Notes: a model not told the origin generated them from the sequence alone. A stretch of DNA of 64,000 nucleotides from Epiperipatus broadwayi (GCA_028023455.1 JAQFVV010000012.1:7786499-7850498); one strand, 5' to 3'; counted from the stretch's first letter, positions 49,000 through 63,048 are shown. Translations and numbers: made by a program.

Positions 49000-50062
49000 A
49001 TTGTTCATCAATAAATAAAGACATTCCACACAAAACTGAAGACCATTGAAATGCTCATGTAGTAATTGCATTATATATATGATCTTTATTTGATTAGTTT
49101 CATCTGAGCCATAGAATGACTACTTCTCAAAATGAAATTTATTCATCTGTGACCATATCTAATGTTTTCATTTTACTGTCGCCCTTAGATCTTTTACTTT
49201 CTCCCATCATCCTCTTAATCTCTGATATTTACTGAGAATTTCAAATACCTATCAGGGAATAATATTGCCTCTTTTGAGTTTTCAACCTATTTATTTGTTT
49301 ACACACTGTTGGGTAATTTTTTATAGCATAATTTTGAAGTGATTGCTAAACTGACTGTTTAAAAACAACCTGTTGTATTATGGCAATTTCATACCAGATA
49401 CTTGAAAAAATAATGTTATAAATAGATGAAGTAGCAATACATCTACTTTTTTAATTTTTCACTTTACGATCGTATTTCATTTCTTTAATTAGAGATAAAA
49501 AAAATTTAGAATTAAATAGTACTAAATTATTAAATGTTTTTTCAAACTTGATTTTTGAGATAATAATGATTTTCCTTTTAAAAATCTTCCTTTGTTTTGT
49601 CTTCCCTTAATTTTTTTTTCTGTTAAAAATATATTAATACAAAAAGGATATTTGTTATAAAATTATTGTTATGTATTTAGCTGGTGAAAAATGCATGTTG
49701 TATTTATTAGTACATTTACCTGTATATCCATGGAACAAAGTTCAAATTCAAGTGGAATACCTCTACTTTAACTCAGAATATTTTTTTGAGATATCCATAT
49801 CATAATCAATTTAGTTAGCTATCAAATTATAGAGATTGGACAAATGAGTAGTGATATATCAATCAGAAAGAAAAGTACATTGTAATATGTAATATGCAGA
49901 CATATTGGCATGTTTTTTCTTTATGCATTACTTAGTTGATCGTTTACTATTATCATTTATTTTTATTTAGTTACTTTTCAGTTCTTATTAAATAGCCACT
50001 GTACAATGCTTGGTAGTGCTATTTCTGTGCAAAAATGTTTTAATATAATGTTTTCGGGCCGG
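49000..50062. other. AT-rich DNA, nothing recognised
   Basis: No supported gene. A weak tRNA-like GTTCAAATTCAAG near 49740 is not enough to call. Confidence 0.5.
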
Positions 50063-50600
50063 TACAAAACAAAACACTTTTTCTTTTTATTTAAAAATGT
50101 ATGTTATTCTTCTAATAGTAAATGAAACTTTTAAACAAAAAATAACAAACACTTGATTAACAAACTAATCAGCCCAAATTAAATGAAATTTCATTCAATT
50201 AAATTGTAGCACATAGCACTGGAATGTGCAGGTGGGACTGATGGCTTTGCCGATCCAAAGGATCATCCAAAAGATGCATTACTCTGGTCAAACCGAGCTT
50301 ATGATTTTCAAACAATGCGCAACCTCAGACAAGTTTCTGTTATTCTTAGCATTCTACATTAACCATCAAAAACAAAACAAAACACTTTTCTTTTGATTTA
50401 AAAATATATGTTATTCTTCTAATAATAAATTAAACGTTTAAACAAAATTAAAAAAAACACTTGATTAACAATCTAATCAGCCCAAATTAAATTAAATTTC
50501 AGCGCATAGTGCTGGGATGTGTAGGGGGTGTGATGGTTTTGCCGATCCAAAGGATCATCCAAAAGATGCATTATTCTGATCAAACCAAGTTTACAATTTG
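50063..50600. repeat. ~308-bp tandem duplication
   Basis: Two diverged copies (from about 50063 and 50371) share ACAAAACAAAACACTTTT, TTCTTCTAATA, CAGCCCAAATTAAAT and GCCGATCCAAAGGATCATCC in the same order. GATCC..GGATC can form a small hairpin. Confidence 0.75.
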
Positions 50601-50747
50601 TCTCGTAGCTCTTCTCGTGAAAACGTGTCTATTCCTGTGAATTCTGGGAAATAGTGTTTGGCACTACCCTTTTGCAATTCTTTTCACCTTCCAAACTGTG
50701 TAGGGAAGCATGGGGACAGGCTTACAATTATTAGTATTAGTTTTAAC

Positions 50748-50810
50748 AAGGCTGTAAACCTTAGCAATGAGCGTCTGAAAAAATCGTCACTAGGGACCTC
50801 TGTAGGTCTT
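50748..50810 (+). repeat. Dispersed 60-bp structured repeat, copy c
   Basis: It reads AAGGCTGTAAACCTT, GAGCGTCTGAAAAAATCGTC and TAGGGACCTCTGTAGGTCTT. AAGG/CCTT and GACCT/AGGTC form two small hairpins. Confidence 0.6.
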
Positions 50811-51812
<1,002 letters not shown>

Positions 51813-53398
51813 TTTGTTTTGACATAACATAATTATTAAAAGTATATTTACTTTATATTTAATGTTTTAAAATTAATTTTGTTAACTATAATATTAAGAA
51901 ATATATTGAAAGAATTCTAATAAGAAAAATGTTTTTCATAGCTTTTGACAAATATTTCAAATTATATTACCTGAAAGTAAATGAAATAAATTTTAATAAC
52001 AATGATACATATAGAGAAAAGCTAAAAAAGAAAAAGAAAAAAGAAGTTCAAGATTTTACATTTACAAAATAACTTTTAATTTCCTTTTTAAACAATCTAA
52101 AAGTCTGATATCTGAAATGAGTATGGCAAAAAAATAATAATAATTTAGGGATGCAAACACATCTTAATCTGCTGCCACATTTGTTCTTGTATTTATTTGA
52201 AAATAGAAGGATAAAGAAATTCAAGTTATAGATCATTACTGTTCTAAAGAATATTTAACAATATATATTATAATGTTTTTAAATATTTTAAATTTGTTTT
52301 ACTTGAAAATCTGCTCAAAGTAATGAATTAGTGGTTCACATAATGCCTTGCAAATCACTTTTGTATATTAGAAAGAATATAATCTATAAAACATATGCTA
52401 GAAATGCCTAAACCTTTTGTAAAAGTTATCGGAATATAGTCCACATCTGTTATACCAAGCTATTTAATTTTTTTAGTCTACACGTGTATGATATAATTAT
52501 TATAAGATGATATATATATAGAGAGAGAGGGATTCAAGGTTTAGATTAATGTGAAATATAATAAATTAATTGTTAATCGTCGTGGAAAAAACAGTTTAAT
52601 TAACAAAAATAAATCATAATAACAATAAAAATAATATATAAAATGAAGAAGCAAATAAAATATTTCTTGTCGAATGGTTTTCATTTGAATTGATTATCAT
52701 TTATGTATTATATTTATTATATTATTTTATAAATATATCTATCATGTGTTGTGAATAATCCACTAAGAAAACAAAAAAGAAATAGGTTATATGTTAGCAC
52801 AAATAGCTAAATAAATACATAAAGATATATTTTGCAAAATTTAGTATGTTTTGTTTACTATTTTTCTTATCATAATAAACATAAGCTTATTAATTTACAT
52901 TCATAAAAATATTATAAATGTTTATTAAATATGTACTTCCATTAATATTACCCATAATTATTTATACATGAAAACCTATTTTCCTTTTAAATATAAGGGA
53001 AGAAAACAAATAAACTTACTTTTATTTCAACAAAACTTTTTTATTTTTAATTATTTCATTAGACTAGAAATAATCCAATAATGAATAATATTATTCAATA
53101 TTGTTTTTATTTTTGTTTCCATTTACTTAAAGCTTTTCTTTTTGGTAGTGATATATTTTCTTGTATAGTAAAGAAAGCATGCATTCTAAGAACAAAGAAT
53201 TTATATAAAAAAATATATTACCTGGTAAATTTTTCTTTTCTACTTTTAAGGAATGCCATCAAACTGTAAACCTATCAAAAAACAATATTTATTATGTACA
53301 CTAAAAATTTTTATGATCCACATACATTTATATAAACACCATACAAAAAATAATAAATTATATTTCAAAATCTTCTAGGTATTCTGCTGAAAATCCCA
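51813..53398. other. AT-rich DNA, nothing recognised
   Basis: There is a short AGAG run near 52520. No gene is supported. Confidence 0.55.
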
Positions 53399-55333
53399 CA
53401 ATGTTTTCTGTTCAACCTTTTCACACCTGTGGACTGGCAAAAATAAGGATAAGATTTTGCGGACCAGCAGAAGTTTACATAATTTTGTTAAAGATGTAAC
53501 CTGCTTAGCCTTAGATAAGCATAATTGTTATAACTGACCAAAACAGCACACTAGTTATTGTGTATTGTAATGATGTTGCTTACCTTCACATGCTGAACAC
53601 TCTTTCTCAAGTTGCCAGTCATATCTGCTATAGGAAACAGTACAATAACAATTGTTCTCATTAATGTGCTTGTATTTCTATGTTTATTATTTCATTATTA
53701 AAGCATGCAAGAATAAAATGTTATCCATCTGAATGTTGGGAAATATCACAGCTATTGTAATTACATGACAATGATTATGATAAATGTAATATCTGTATTT
53801 AATGTTAAATATACAAGATGAAGTTATATATACATATGGAGGTTGTCTTTTGTTAGTAGTAAGGGCAAAATAGAAATCATGTAATTAAAATCACCGTACA
53901 ACCAAAAAAAAAGTTGCCGTATTTTAAATCTGAAAAAATAAAATGAAACATGTCAAAATCTGAAGTTTTGATGTTATTGTAAATTTTTTTTGTGCTAGTG
54001 TGTTGAAAGGATCAAAAAGTGTAATTAATAGGAAAAGTTTTTTTTAAAAATGGCAAAATAGACATCGTGTAATAGAAATAAAGCAAAAAAAATTGCTGTA
54101 TAGTCGCCATCTTTTAAAAAAAAAAAGACAACAAAAGTTGAAAAAGTCAAAAGTTTTGATCTTACTTTTTCTTCACTTAGACAAAAGATAGAGACCAAAG
54201 TTATTTTTTGTTTGTTTTTATTTTTTAAAAAAGGTAACAGAAATTGGTTTTAAAAATAAAACTTTTAGTATTTTAGCGGTATACAAATAAAGCAACAACA
54301 AAAAAAATCGCCTTATAGGCCAAAAAAAGTGGGCATATTTTTAAACAAAAAAAAAAAAAGAAAACGAAACTTTAAAAAGTCAAAAGTTTTGATCTTATTT
54401 TAATTTGGGGATGGATTGAGAAATATTTTGTAAAAGTTAGAGACAGAAATTTTTTGGTTTTTCTTTTTTTAAAAAAGGTGATAAAAATTGATTTCAAAAT
54501 CAATTTTAATTTTTTTTATGGGGGGGGAGTGGGTTGAGAAATGCTTTGTCTTCACTGAGACAAAAAATAGAGACAAAAGTTATTGTTGGTTTATTTTTAT
54601 TTTTTTAAAAAAGGTAATAAAAATTGGTTTTAAAAATACAAGTTTTAGTATATCAGTGGTATACAAATAAAGGCAAAAAAGATATCGCCTTATAGGCCAA
54701 AAAAAAGTGACCATATTTTTAAACAAAAAAAACCCTGAAACTTGAAAAAGTCAAAAGTTTTGATCTTACTTTATTTTGGGGTGGGAGGGGAGTGTATTGA
54801 GAAATACTTTGTAAAAGTTAGAGACAGAAGTTATTTTTTGGTTTTTATTTTTTAAAAAAGTTAATAAAAATTGATTTCAAAATAAAAGTTAAAGCCTAAA
54901 AAAAAATCGCTGTATAGTAACCCCCCCCCCCCAATGAAATATTAAAAGAGGGAGTAGAAAAAATTTAAGAGATCAAAAAAAGTCATGTTCCATATTATTG
55001 TTTTAACACATAAAGAATGCTGATGGCTATCAAAAGACAACCAAAGTTTGTATAATAAAAAACTTTTTTTTAATTTTGAATTTTTTTAGAAAAATAATAA
55101 AAAATTTAATTCTACCCCCCGTAAACATCTGTGATAAATAGAAAAACAAATTAATTTATCTATGATTGATTAGATTTTGTTTTTGTTCTGTTTCTTTTTT
55201 TTAAATCAGGTAAAAATGCGATGAAAAAATAAATAAAAATTGTTTATATTAATTAAAAGTTTAAAATCTTATTATTTTGTTATTACAAACTTTCTTGCCA
55301 GTTTAGCACAGACCGATGGTTGAAGACCACTGG
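53399..55333. mobile_element. Possible hAT-like element with internal repeats
   Basis: The right end, inverted, reads CAGTGGTCTTCAACCATCGG, a form common at hAT termini. The left end, CAATGTTTTCTGTTCAACC, is a weaker match. No matching 8-bp flanks were found, so the element is old or the boundary is wrong. The inside is mostly the degenerate repeat block listed separately. Confidence 0.4.
53850..54930. repeat. Degenerate tandem repeats
   Basis: GTCAAAAGTTTTGATCTTA recurs near 54149, 54379 and 54749. AAAGGTAATAAAAATTG-like blocks recur near 54230, 54474, 54611 and 54857. CGCCTTATAGGCCAAAAAA recurs near 54310 and 54686. Spacing is irregular (about 130-370 bp). A C-run lies at 54920-54933. Confidence 0.7.
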
Positions 55334-55717
55334 TGTAGATAGATTATATGTTTAATTGATAATGTGTTCCATTAAAATTATCCATTTTGATGTGTTTTAT
55401 TTTTAATGAAGTATTCTATAATTAAAATTCTATACTATATAATAATGCTTAATTTAAGTAACAACAGAAGTAATCACTTTCTTCAAAATATCCCTATGAA
55501 GTATATTGCAGCACTTAACTCTGGTATTTATCACAATAATGAGATGATTTTTATCTGATGATATTATTTAAAGATTCTCAAAAGACTTCCAAGTCTTTTG
55601 AACAGAAGTTTCTAATACTTTTACCCCATCCTATTCATTTTAAACTTCAAATAAAATTATTGAAAGTTGTAATTATAAATTTAGTAAACACACATTGATT
55701 ACGTAAATAATATTTAC

Positions 55718-55775
55718 CGAGACTATAACCTCGAGAATATGCGTGTAAAATGCGATAGTAGGGACCTATAACTAA
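55718..55775 (+). repeat. Dispersed 60-bp structured repeat, copy d
   Basis: It reads CGAGACTATAACCTCG, ATATGCGTGTAAAATGCGAT and AGTAGGGACCTATAAC. The first stem is CGAG/CTCG where other copies have AAGG/CCTT, so the pairing is kept with different bases. Confidence 0.6.
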
Positions 55776-57373
55776 TAAAAAATAAATAGTGTGCCGTGAC
55801 ATTTTAACTTAGTCCGTAAATTTTCAAAGATTATGCAAATATGGTGGCCATTCAAGGGCACCACCAAGCATACCTAGTTTGGAACCAGATTGTTTCCACA
55901 ATCACGGTTGTATTTATTTACTCACAGCAATCACCAAATGTAATTTATAAAATAATTTATATTGGACTTAAATTCTATACGATGAATGTCATAATTAACT
56001 AGTTAAATAAAATAAACAGACACTTGATCAATCTTGAAATATTTATTACACTATCTTTCTTTCTTCTCATTTCCTCCCCTCGCATTTATTTAATCAAACC
56101 ATCTTGATCTATTTCTTACTAATCCAGATTTAACAAATCATTCTCAAAGGAACGTGTGCTGTACTTTATTCAAATGTAAAGAAAATTACCAATAATTATG
56201 GTATATAAAAGGAATTTATATAAGAGTGTTGTTTTTGCTGCGTTCAAACCCTCTCTTGCAAATGTTAAACCCTATATCTATTCCCTTAGATCAAGTATAC
56301 AATCTTATGTAAATACATATGTAAGCAAAGTAAGATTAATTAATAAAATAAAACACACACACACATATATATATAATGCTGGTTAATTTAAGTTAGTAGA
56401 GTATATGTAATTACAAATCTATATTAAAAAAACATATTTAAAGAATATATGGGTTTAATCTCCCTTTCTTTTTATTTTAACTAATTTAACATAATATAAT
56501 AAAATTCCCAGTAATAACCCTGCACTCTATTGTTGAAACATTTAAGACACTTAATAATATATATATATATGTATTTTTATTACACAAAAATGAAATAAAA
56601 GTTCACTCAGTAACAGTTTATAGTTACCCTGATCGATCAGTGATGGTCCTGTGTGAGAAGTATTTCATCCTTATGCTTGTTGTGGTTTGTTCTAGATTCC
56701 AGATTGATCCAATTTCCTCGGCTAGCTCTACATGTCCTATGCAAGGTTGGCATTTCCAAGTAGTAATGGAAAGAGAGATTCCCCAAAGGGGAAAGTTCTG
56801 AAACCTCTAGACCCTCAACATATTATCTCCACTTTGTTTTTTATTTAATTTTACTTTACAGGTTAAAATTGTTGAAAAGTCCCAGCCACAACAAAACCAA
56901 CAGACTAGTCACTAACTTTGGCAAAAACTCAATTAATATTAAACAAAAGATAATCCTGTAATTTATAGTTCTTTTTTCAATGTTGCTTATAATCCTGAAG
57001 AAACATTCCAAACTGATGAACGTAATAGATAGCACAAAAATATCTCTATTATCAACCTTTCAATAATAGAGCTAATTGCAGAAAAATTCTATACAGTACT
57101 TTCTTTTCCCTTCTATCTTTAAACATTTCTAAGAATTAGAAATAAAACAAAAGACAAACTTTTATTTTAAAAAAACCTGCAAGATCTTCTCTTTTTTTGT
57201 TATCTTGATTTAATTGATTTCAAAACTTTTAACATTCCATTTTAAATAATAATTTTTATTTTATTTTTTTAGTACAAAAAATATAAGTTTTATTATAAAA
57301 TAATATATACGCGATTTTAATAATATATATATGTATGAATATGACCTGGCAGAAAAATACCAGCTCAATAGAG
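55776..57373. other. AT-rich DNA, nothing recognised
   Basis: An (AC)n(AT)n microsatellite lies at 56351-56374. The piece 56620-56830 is less AT-rich but has no motif. Confidence 0.55.
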
Positions 57374-58196
57374 ATATCACATGATCCCATTTCTTTTAAG
57401 CTTGTAAAATATAAACAAAGAGCTTTGCTAATTGCTCAACAAGCTTTATGGTAAATGCTTAGCCAGAGAAAGCATTTAAAATATCTCTGTCAGGAACCCC
57501 CCCCCCCAATCCTGGACCAATGGTTTCGTGCTTTGACACTCCTCATAGAGACACTAGGGTTGTTTCAGACACTAGATCTAAAAATACCAACCCAAAGCCA
57601 GCATTTATCTAAGAGTTAACTATTGAGTAGAAAATCTGAAATTTTGAAACATTTAAATGTCTTCAAACCCAGCTATCTAACTCAAATAGCTATATGGGGT
57701 CAAGAGATCTTCAGCCAAACCATATATTAGGAGTCTAGTCATATCACATGACCCCATTTCTCTTAAGCTTGTTTTTATATAAAGAGCTTTGCTAATTGCT
57801 CAACAAGTCTTTTATTTTTTATTGACTATTTATAGTCTTTACTTTAAGTCTTAAGTTATGTTATATTGCTAAGACTACTAATATATGGTTTGGCGGAAGA
57901 GCTCTCAGCCCCATATAGCTATTTGAGTTTGGTAGCTGGGTTTGAAGGCATTTAAATGTCTGAAAAATTCGGATTTTCTACTCAATAGTTAACTCTTAGA
58001 TAAATACTGGCTTTGGATTGGTATTTTTAGATCTAGTGTCTGAAACTATTCTAGCACCTCTGAGGAATGCCAAAGCATGAAACCATTGGTCAGGGGTTTG
58101 GGGGGAGAGGTTCCTGGCAGAGATATTTTAAATGCTTTCTCTGGCTAAGCATTCATCACAAAGCTTGTTGAGCAATTAGCAAAGCTTTGTTTATAT
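57374..58196. mobile_element. Hammerhead family B head-to-head array
   Basis: A direct unit with a 367-bp period (ATATCACATGA..CCCATTTC at 57374 and 57741) is followed from about 57816 by the reverse-facing copy. Block order matches family A: AACAAGCTTT, AAATGCTTAGCCAGAGAAAG, the ribozyme region, then TTTATCTAAGAGTTAACTAT and AAAATCTGAAA. A and B are therefore diverged relatives. A hammerhead-like core survives in the right arm; in the left arm the heptamer is changed to CTATGAG. No TSD was recognised. Confidence 0.7.
58053..58098 (+). ncRNA. Hammerhead-like motif, family B
   Basis: Plus strand: CTGAGGA at 58060-58066, stem II ATGC-CAAA-GCAT, GAAA at 58079-58082, stem III CC-ATT-GG (plus A-U), then TC with cleavage after C58091 and AGGGGTT. 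Stem I is short (CCT with AGG, then GC/GT-type pairs after one mismatch). The core agrees with CUGANGA and GAAA, but the first stem II pair is A-U rather than G-C, so it is probably weak. Confidence 0.55.
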
Positions 58197-58379
58197 GCAC
58201 ATATAGTTAACCTACAGATAAATTAATGAAGTACTTGGAAGCCATTCCTGGTTATCCAGAACCCTGAGGATATTAGATATTACAGCAGAATTATTGTTGG
58301 ATGGTTTAATGTAAAACTATTATATCTAAAACAGTTTTTTTTTAAAGGTGCCAGTATTAATGAACTAATTTTGCTAATA

Positions 58380-59435
58380 CACCTGGGTCTCGTTTTATGT
58401 GATAGATGGGTTTCTCAGAAAACACGCGCAAAAGAAATCGCACAAAAATAGATGTAACTTACCTTGAAAAAGGGGGGACACGGACTATGACTTTTCAAAA
58501 ATCGCATAAAAGCAAAGCACCTATGTAAAATTATTTTAAAATTCGCACAAAAAAAAAAAATAAGGAAATAAAATATGACTAATAAAAAATTTCAAATTTG
58601 AAAAAAATTGATACAAGACAAACTTTTTCAAACTATAATATTTAATTTTATTCAAAATATATTTTTATGCATAATTTACAGTAATTTACATTTTTATACA
58701 CGTTTTAATTATTATCACTATTTGCCAATAAACAGGTTCGTTTGCAAACTGGTAAAAAATCAGATTCTTCACGAGAAAATACAACTAGCACCAACTTCAC
58801 TCTCATGTTGTGTTAACGGTTTTCTGGTGATAACGTAATTAGTAATTAATCTAACAACTAAAAATTAAATTCTTATTTTTGTCTTTAATTTTTTAATTTT
58901 CAATTCCGTTAAAAAATCAAATTTCGTTTCAGCGCCTTAAGTAATTTTTAAATTGTTAATTACAATTAAAAATCAGATTTTAATTTTTAATTGTCAAATT
59001 TAATTGTGCCCACTGCTATTACTCACCTTTTAAAAATAAACTTGTGGATACTAAATGATTAATAATTGATTATGTTCTTTTTTAAAAAGCAAAAACAGAA
59101 TGTGATTTAAAATGCAAAATTAACACACACAATATTTGAACAAATTTACATTATAATCTTGTAAAATTTAATGTGGGTATACATAAAATGTGGAAATCAT
59201 GATTTTAATTTCATTATTGCATAAAATCTTACTATTATAAAGCACTGAAAATATTGAAATTACTAAGATGAAAGTCGAATTCCAATAATGTGCTATTACT
59301 TTCAGTATGATGTAAGTTCACGAAATTTATTATTTAAAGTAATAACGCATTATTGGAATTCGACTTCCGAAGAAACATGAATTGCGTAACTTCAAAATCG
59401 CGTTAAATAAATCCGCGTAAAACGAGACCCAGGTG
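58380..59435. mobile_element. pogo/Tigger-like non-autonomous element, copy 2
   Basis: This 1056-bp copy has the same CACCTGGGTCTCGTTTTA inverted ends and TA on each side (58378-58379, 59436-59437). It matches copy 1 through most of its length, with a different central block of about 200 bp near 58850-59100. Both copies share the inner palindrome GTCGAATTCCAATAATG..CATTATTGGAATTCGAC (58.6% not calculated; near-perfect here by eye). Confidence 0.8.
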
Positions 59436-59437
59436 TA

Positions 59438-60598
59438 CATTGTTTCAGTATTAGTTAAATAATTTCTTCTCTAATTTTTTCTATTTTTTGTGAAGCTCCT
59501 CAAGCAGATTCAGATAGATAGCAAGATAATTTTTTTTTTATATGTCATAGCATCGGCCAGACAATTAAAATGTACTAACACACATTTTTATAAGCAACGA
59601 AACAGTTATGGAGATTGTTTAATTTTATATTTTAAAACAGACATTTAATAAAAACAAAAAAACAAAATGCTGTCTCTAACCTATTTATTTTTTCACACCC
59701 ATTTTATAGACTTTTAATATATATAAATAAAATCAATACTATAAATTATTAATAATAATGCATACTAAGTATTATCAAATTATTAACATAAACTATATAA
59801 AGTAATGCTTAAAGTTCAGTGCAATAGTTCATTAGCAAGCATGTTTTAAGTTCTTTTTTTAAAGGAGCAAATAAAAGGAAGCTTTTATGAACAATTATTT
59901 GTCCAATCTTACCATGGATTTTCTGTATGATTATAGGTTTTAGTTGCAACTTTTTCCATATTTTAATTGTACTTCATTTCTGAATATGTAATCATCACAG
60001 TTCGAAAATTTATTATTTTCATATGTTATTTTGATTACTCGATTTGGTTTAAAGCTTCATTCCAGCAATAGAGTTATGAGGAAGACAAGTAGTTTTAGCC
60101 ACACATATTTCTCTAATATATGTATAGGCTTCCATATTATTAATCATGTTTTCATTTAATTACTACTGAAATATCAATAAATGGAGCATAAGTCCACAAT
60201 AAACAGCGTTCTTTGATAGTTTCAGCTTTGCACATTTCTTCTCAATAATCATGCTTCATTGCCTATGCATTTTCTTTCATTTACATAGTTTAATCTCACA
60301 CAATTGTTATTAACCTATATGTCTTTTTTAATTTTTATATAACTTATATAGTCAAACAGATATTTTTCATCTGTTTTATATATAGTTCACATTTCTAGCT
60401 CCAAAAGAAAATACTTTTAACCACAAAACAAAATGTGTACTTTACAAAGAAAATAATACAAAAGAAAATTATTTATATATTTTTTCTACAAGATTAATAC
60501 AAATTTTTTTTTAATTAATTTTCATTATCACCTGACATTCCTGTCAATCATCTTTAATTAAAAAAAAAGTCTTTTATAGATAAGACATTCTTTCTATC
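59438..60598. other. AT-rich DNA, nothing recognised
   Basis: No gene or known element is supported. Confidence 0.6.
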
Positions 60599-60676
60599 AG
60601 TTCATCATCATCATCATCATCAACCATTATCAATCCACTGCAGGATGAAGGTCTCTCCAAGTTCAATCCATCTTTT

Positions 60677-61264
60677 TCAATCTTTAGCTTCCCTTCTCCA
60701 CATCACCCCTGCACACTTTCTTATTTCATCCATCCATCTCACATGTGGTCTCTTTCTGGGTCTTTTACAATCTCTTGGAATCCAGTTTAAAATTTCAATT
60801 GTCCATCTATTATCATCTCTTCTAGCAATATGTCCAGCCCAACTCCACTTCAGTCTTTTAATTTTTTCAAGGAGATCAGTAACACCTGTTTGTTCTCTTA
60901 CCCATACATTGCGTTTTCGATCTCTTCTTGTTACTCCCAACATGCATCTCTCCATACTTCTTTGAGTGGTTTGAAGTCTCTGTATTGCTCTTCTATTAAG
61001 TGTCCAAGTCTCAGATCCATAAGTAAGAACTGGTAAAACACATTTATTAAAAACCTTCCTTTTCAAACACATAGGCATATTTCCTTTTAGTATCAAGTTA
61101 TTTCTACCAAAAGCACTCCAACCAAGTTTAATTCTATGATTAATTTCCTCCATTATGTTTCCATCTGTATTAATAATCTGACCAAGGTATTTGTAACTGT
61201 TAACTTCTTCTAATTCATCATAATCAATCTTTATTTTCATATTTTGAGAAAATCTATTAAACAT
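60677..61264 (-). pseudogene. RTE reverse transcriptase C-terminal region
   Basis: An open frame of 195 residues: SYKYLGQIINTDGN, VLPVLTYGSETWTLNRRA, ERCMLGVTRRDRKRN, RLKWSWAGHIARRDDNRW and PHVRWMDEIRKCAGVMW. This is the thumb and C-terminal part found in RTE-type proteins. The frame is in phase with VGLKINVKKTKVMF just upstream, so the Met at 61264 is internal, not a true start. It ends REAKD. Confidence 0.9.
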
Positions 61265-62090
61265 TACTTTAGTCTTTTTAACATTTATCTTTAGTCCTAC
61301 TTTTATCTGATAACTCCTGCAACATTTCCTGTAACTCTAAAGCATTATTTGCAAAAACAACTACATCATCTGCAAAATCTAAATGACTTAAATAGTCTCC
61401 ATTTACTTTCACTCCTTTAGCTTCCCATTTTAATCCATAAAATACTTCTTGCAGCACTGCTGTAAAAAGTTTTGGAGATATGGAGTCACCCTATCTTACA
61501 CCCTTCTCAATGTTGACTTTCCTACTATCATTATGTAATCTAATTGTTGCTGTTGCATTTTTATAAATATTCTTTAAAATATGACAAAATCCTAAGCATA
61601 ATGGCAACTCATATTCATTTGTCCTTTCTATAACTTCTCTCAATACCTGGATATGATCTACTGTACTAAAACCACTTTTAAATTCAGCTTATTCTCTTGG
61701 TTGGTGGAAGTCCAGTGTTCTCTGTAGACGAGTTGTAATTATCTTAGTAAAAATTTTGTATAAAACTGATGAAAGACTGATAGGTCTATAATTTCTAATA
61801 TCTTCTTTATCGCCTTCTTTAAATATTAATATTAATACTGCATTCTTCCAATCATCTGGTACATCTTTATCATTTAGACATTTGGAATATAACTTTGCTA
61901 AAAAAATTTCTATTTCTTCACCTGCTTTTTTTAATATATCAATTATAATTCCATCATTACCTGGAGCCTTCCCTTCATAAATTTAATTGCATGTCTCACT
62001 TCCTCATTCAAAATTCTGGGCCATTCAGAAGATATAATAGGTATAGGGGCTACTTGTTCTTTATTACTATATAATTCTTGATAGAAGTCT
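61265..62090 (-). pseudogene. RTE reverse transcriptase domain, broken
   Basis: Across shifted frames the minus strand gives EGKAPGNDGI (about 61960), NYRPISLSSVLYKIF (about 61790), GFSTVDHIQVLREV, GVR-stop-GDSISPKLF and LDFADDVVVFANN with catalytic FADD at 61365-61376. Stops lie at 61689-61691 (TAA) and 61491-61493 (TAG, where the family has Gln). Frameshifts lie near 61980 and 61300. The block order is that of non-LTR RT. Confidence 0.85.
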
Positions 62091-62722
62091 TATACACATT
62101 TCATGATGTCATCTCTCCTTTTAGTAATAATGCCATCTTTTTTTCTTATTGCAGATATAAATTTCCTACCAATACCAAAATGTTGTTTTACACTCTTTAG
62201 ACTTTTATTCTCTTCTACAGCTTTCCTTGCTAGTTCACAATTATACTTTCTTATATCATTTTCAACTCTTTTCCACACCATTTTACAAAATTCGAGATAT
62301 TCAATCCTTTTTAATGCATCATTTTTGTATATCTTCATATTCCTTCTTTTTTTCATAAATTCTCTAGTCTCAGTAGAAATTTTATTGATCAATTGCTGCT
62401 TTTTTCTACCAGCTAACTTTGTTACAGTTTTTAAAAGTGTATCAGTTATTTTCCTCTTAATTTCATTCAAATCTGAATCATGTTCAAAATCTACTAATAC
62501 TTGAAACCGATTTGTAAGTTCTAATTTAAATTCATTAGAATGTTTCTGAAGATTAGGAATATCAACTGTAAATATTGTTTTTCTTAATAATTTTTGTCTC
62601 TCTAGTTTTGCATTAATATGTATCTTACATCTTACTAATCGATGATCACTTCCTGTGTTAAATTTATTAAGAACATTACAATCTTGAAATATGTATTTTC
62701 TGTTAGTCAAAATATAATCCAA
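62090..62722 (-). pseudogene. RTE endonuclease end and linker
   Basis: A 210-residue frame beginning MDYILTNRKY, then GSDHRLVRCKI. The SDH motif supplies the catalytic His of the endonuclease. The rest is a basic linker to RT, with no further motif, ending RRDDIMKCV. Confidence 0.85.
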
Positions 62723-63048
62723 TTCTGCTGTACCTTTATTTGGATGCTTCCATGTCCATTTTTTTTAAACCTTTTTCTCAAAAAAAAAAAAGAATTCATA
62801 ATATAAAGTTTTTCTTTTTCTGCAAACTCCACAAGTCTATGTCCTCTCTCATTTCTATTACCATAACCAAAATTACCTACAGCATTTTCGTCTTTCATTT
62901 GTTTACCAATTCTAGCATTAAAGTCTCCCGTAACAATTTTAAAATGTTGTTTCCTCTGATCAAAAGCCTTTTGTACATCCATATAAAAATCTTCTACTAC
63001 TTCATCACTATGAGAACTTGTTGGGGTGTAAACCTGAATTATCTGCAT
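62707..63048 (-). pseudogene. RTE endonuclease, middle part
   Basis: A 113-residue frame with IQVYTPTSSHSDEVVEDFY, VTGDFNARIG and GNRNERGHRLVEFAE. GDFNA is the conserved endonuclease motif with catalytic D and N. The last 30 or so residues are out of frame because of an A-run near 62780; the expected ending (DYIL) reappears in the next frame. Confidence 0.85.

Noticed and set aside
49020-49060. CTGAAGACCATTGAAATG as another hammerhead
   Set aside because: The heptamer and a GAAA are present, but there is no stem II between them and no stem I pairing.
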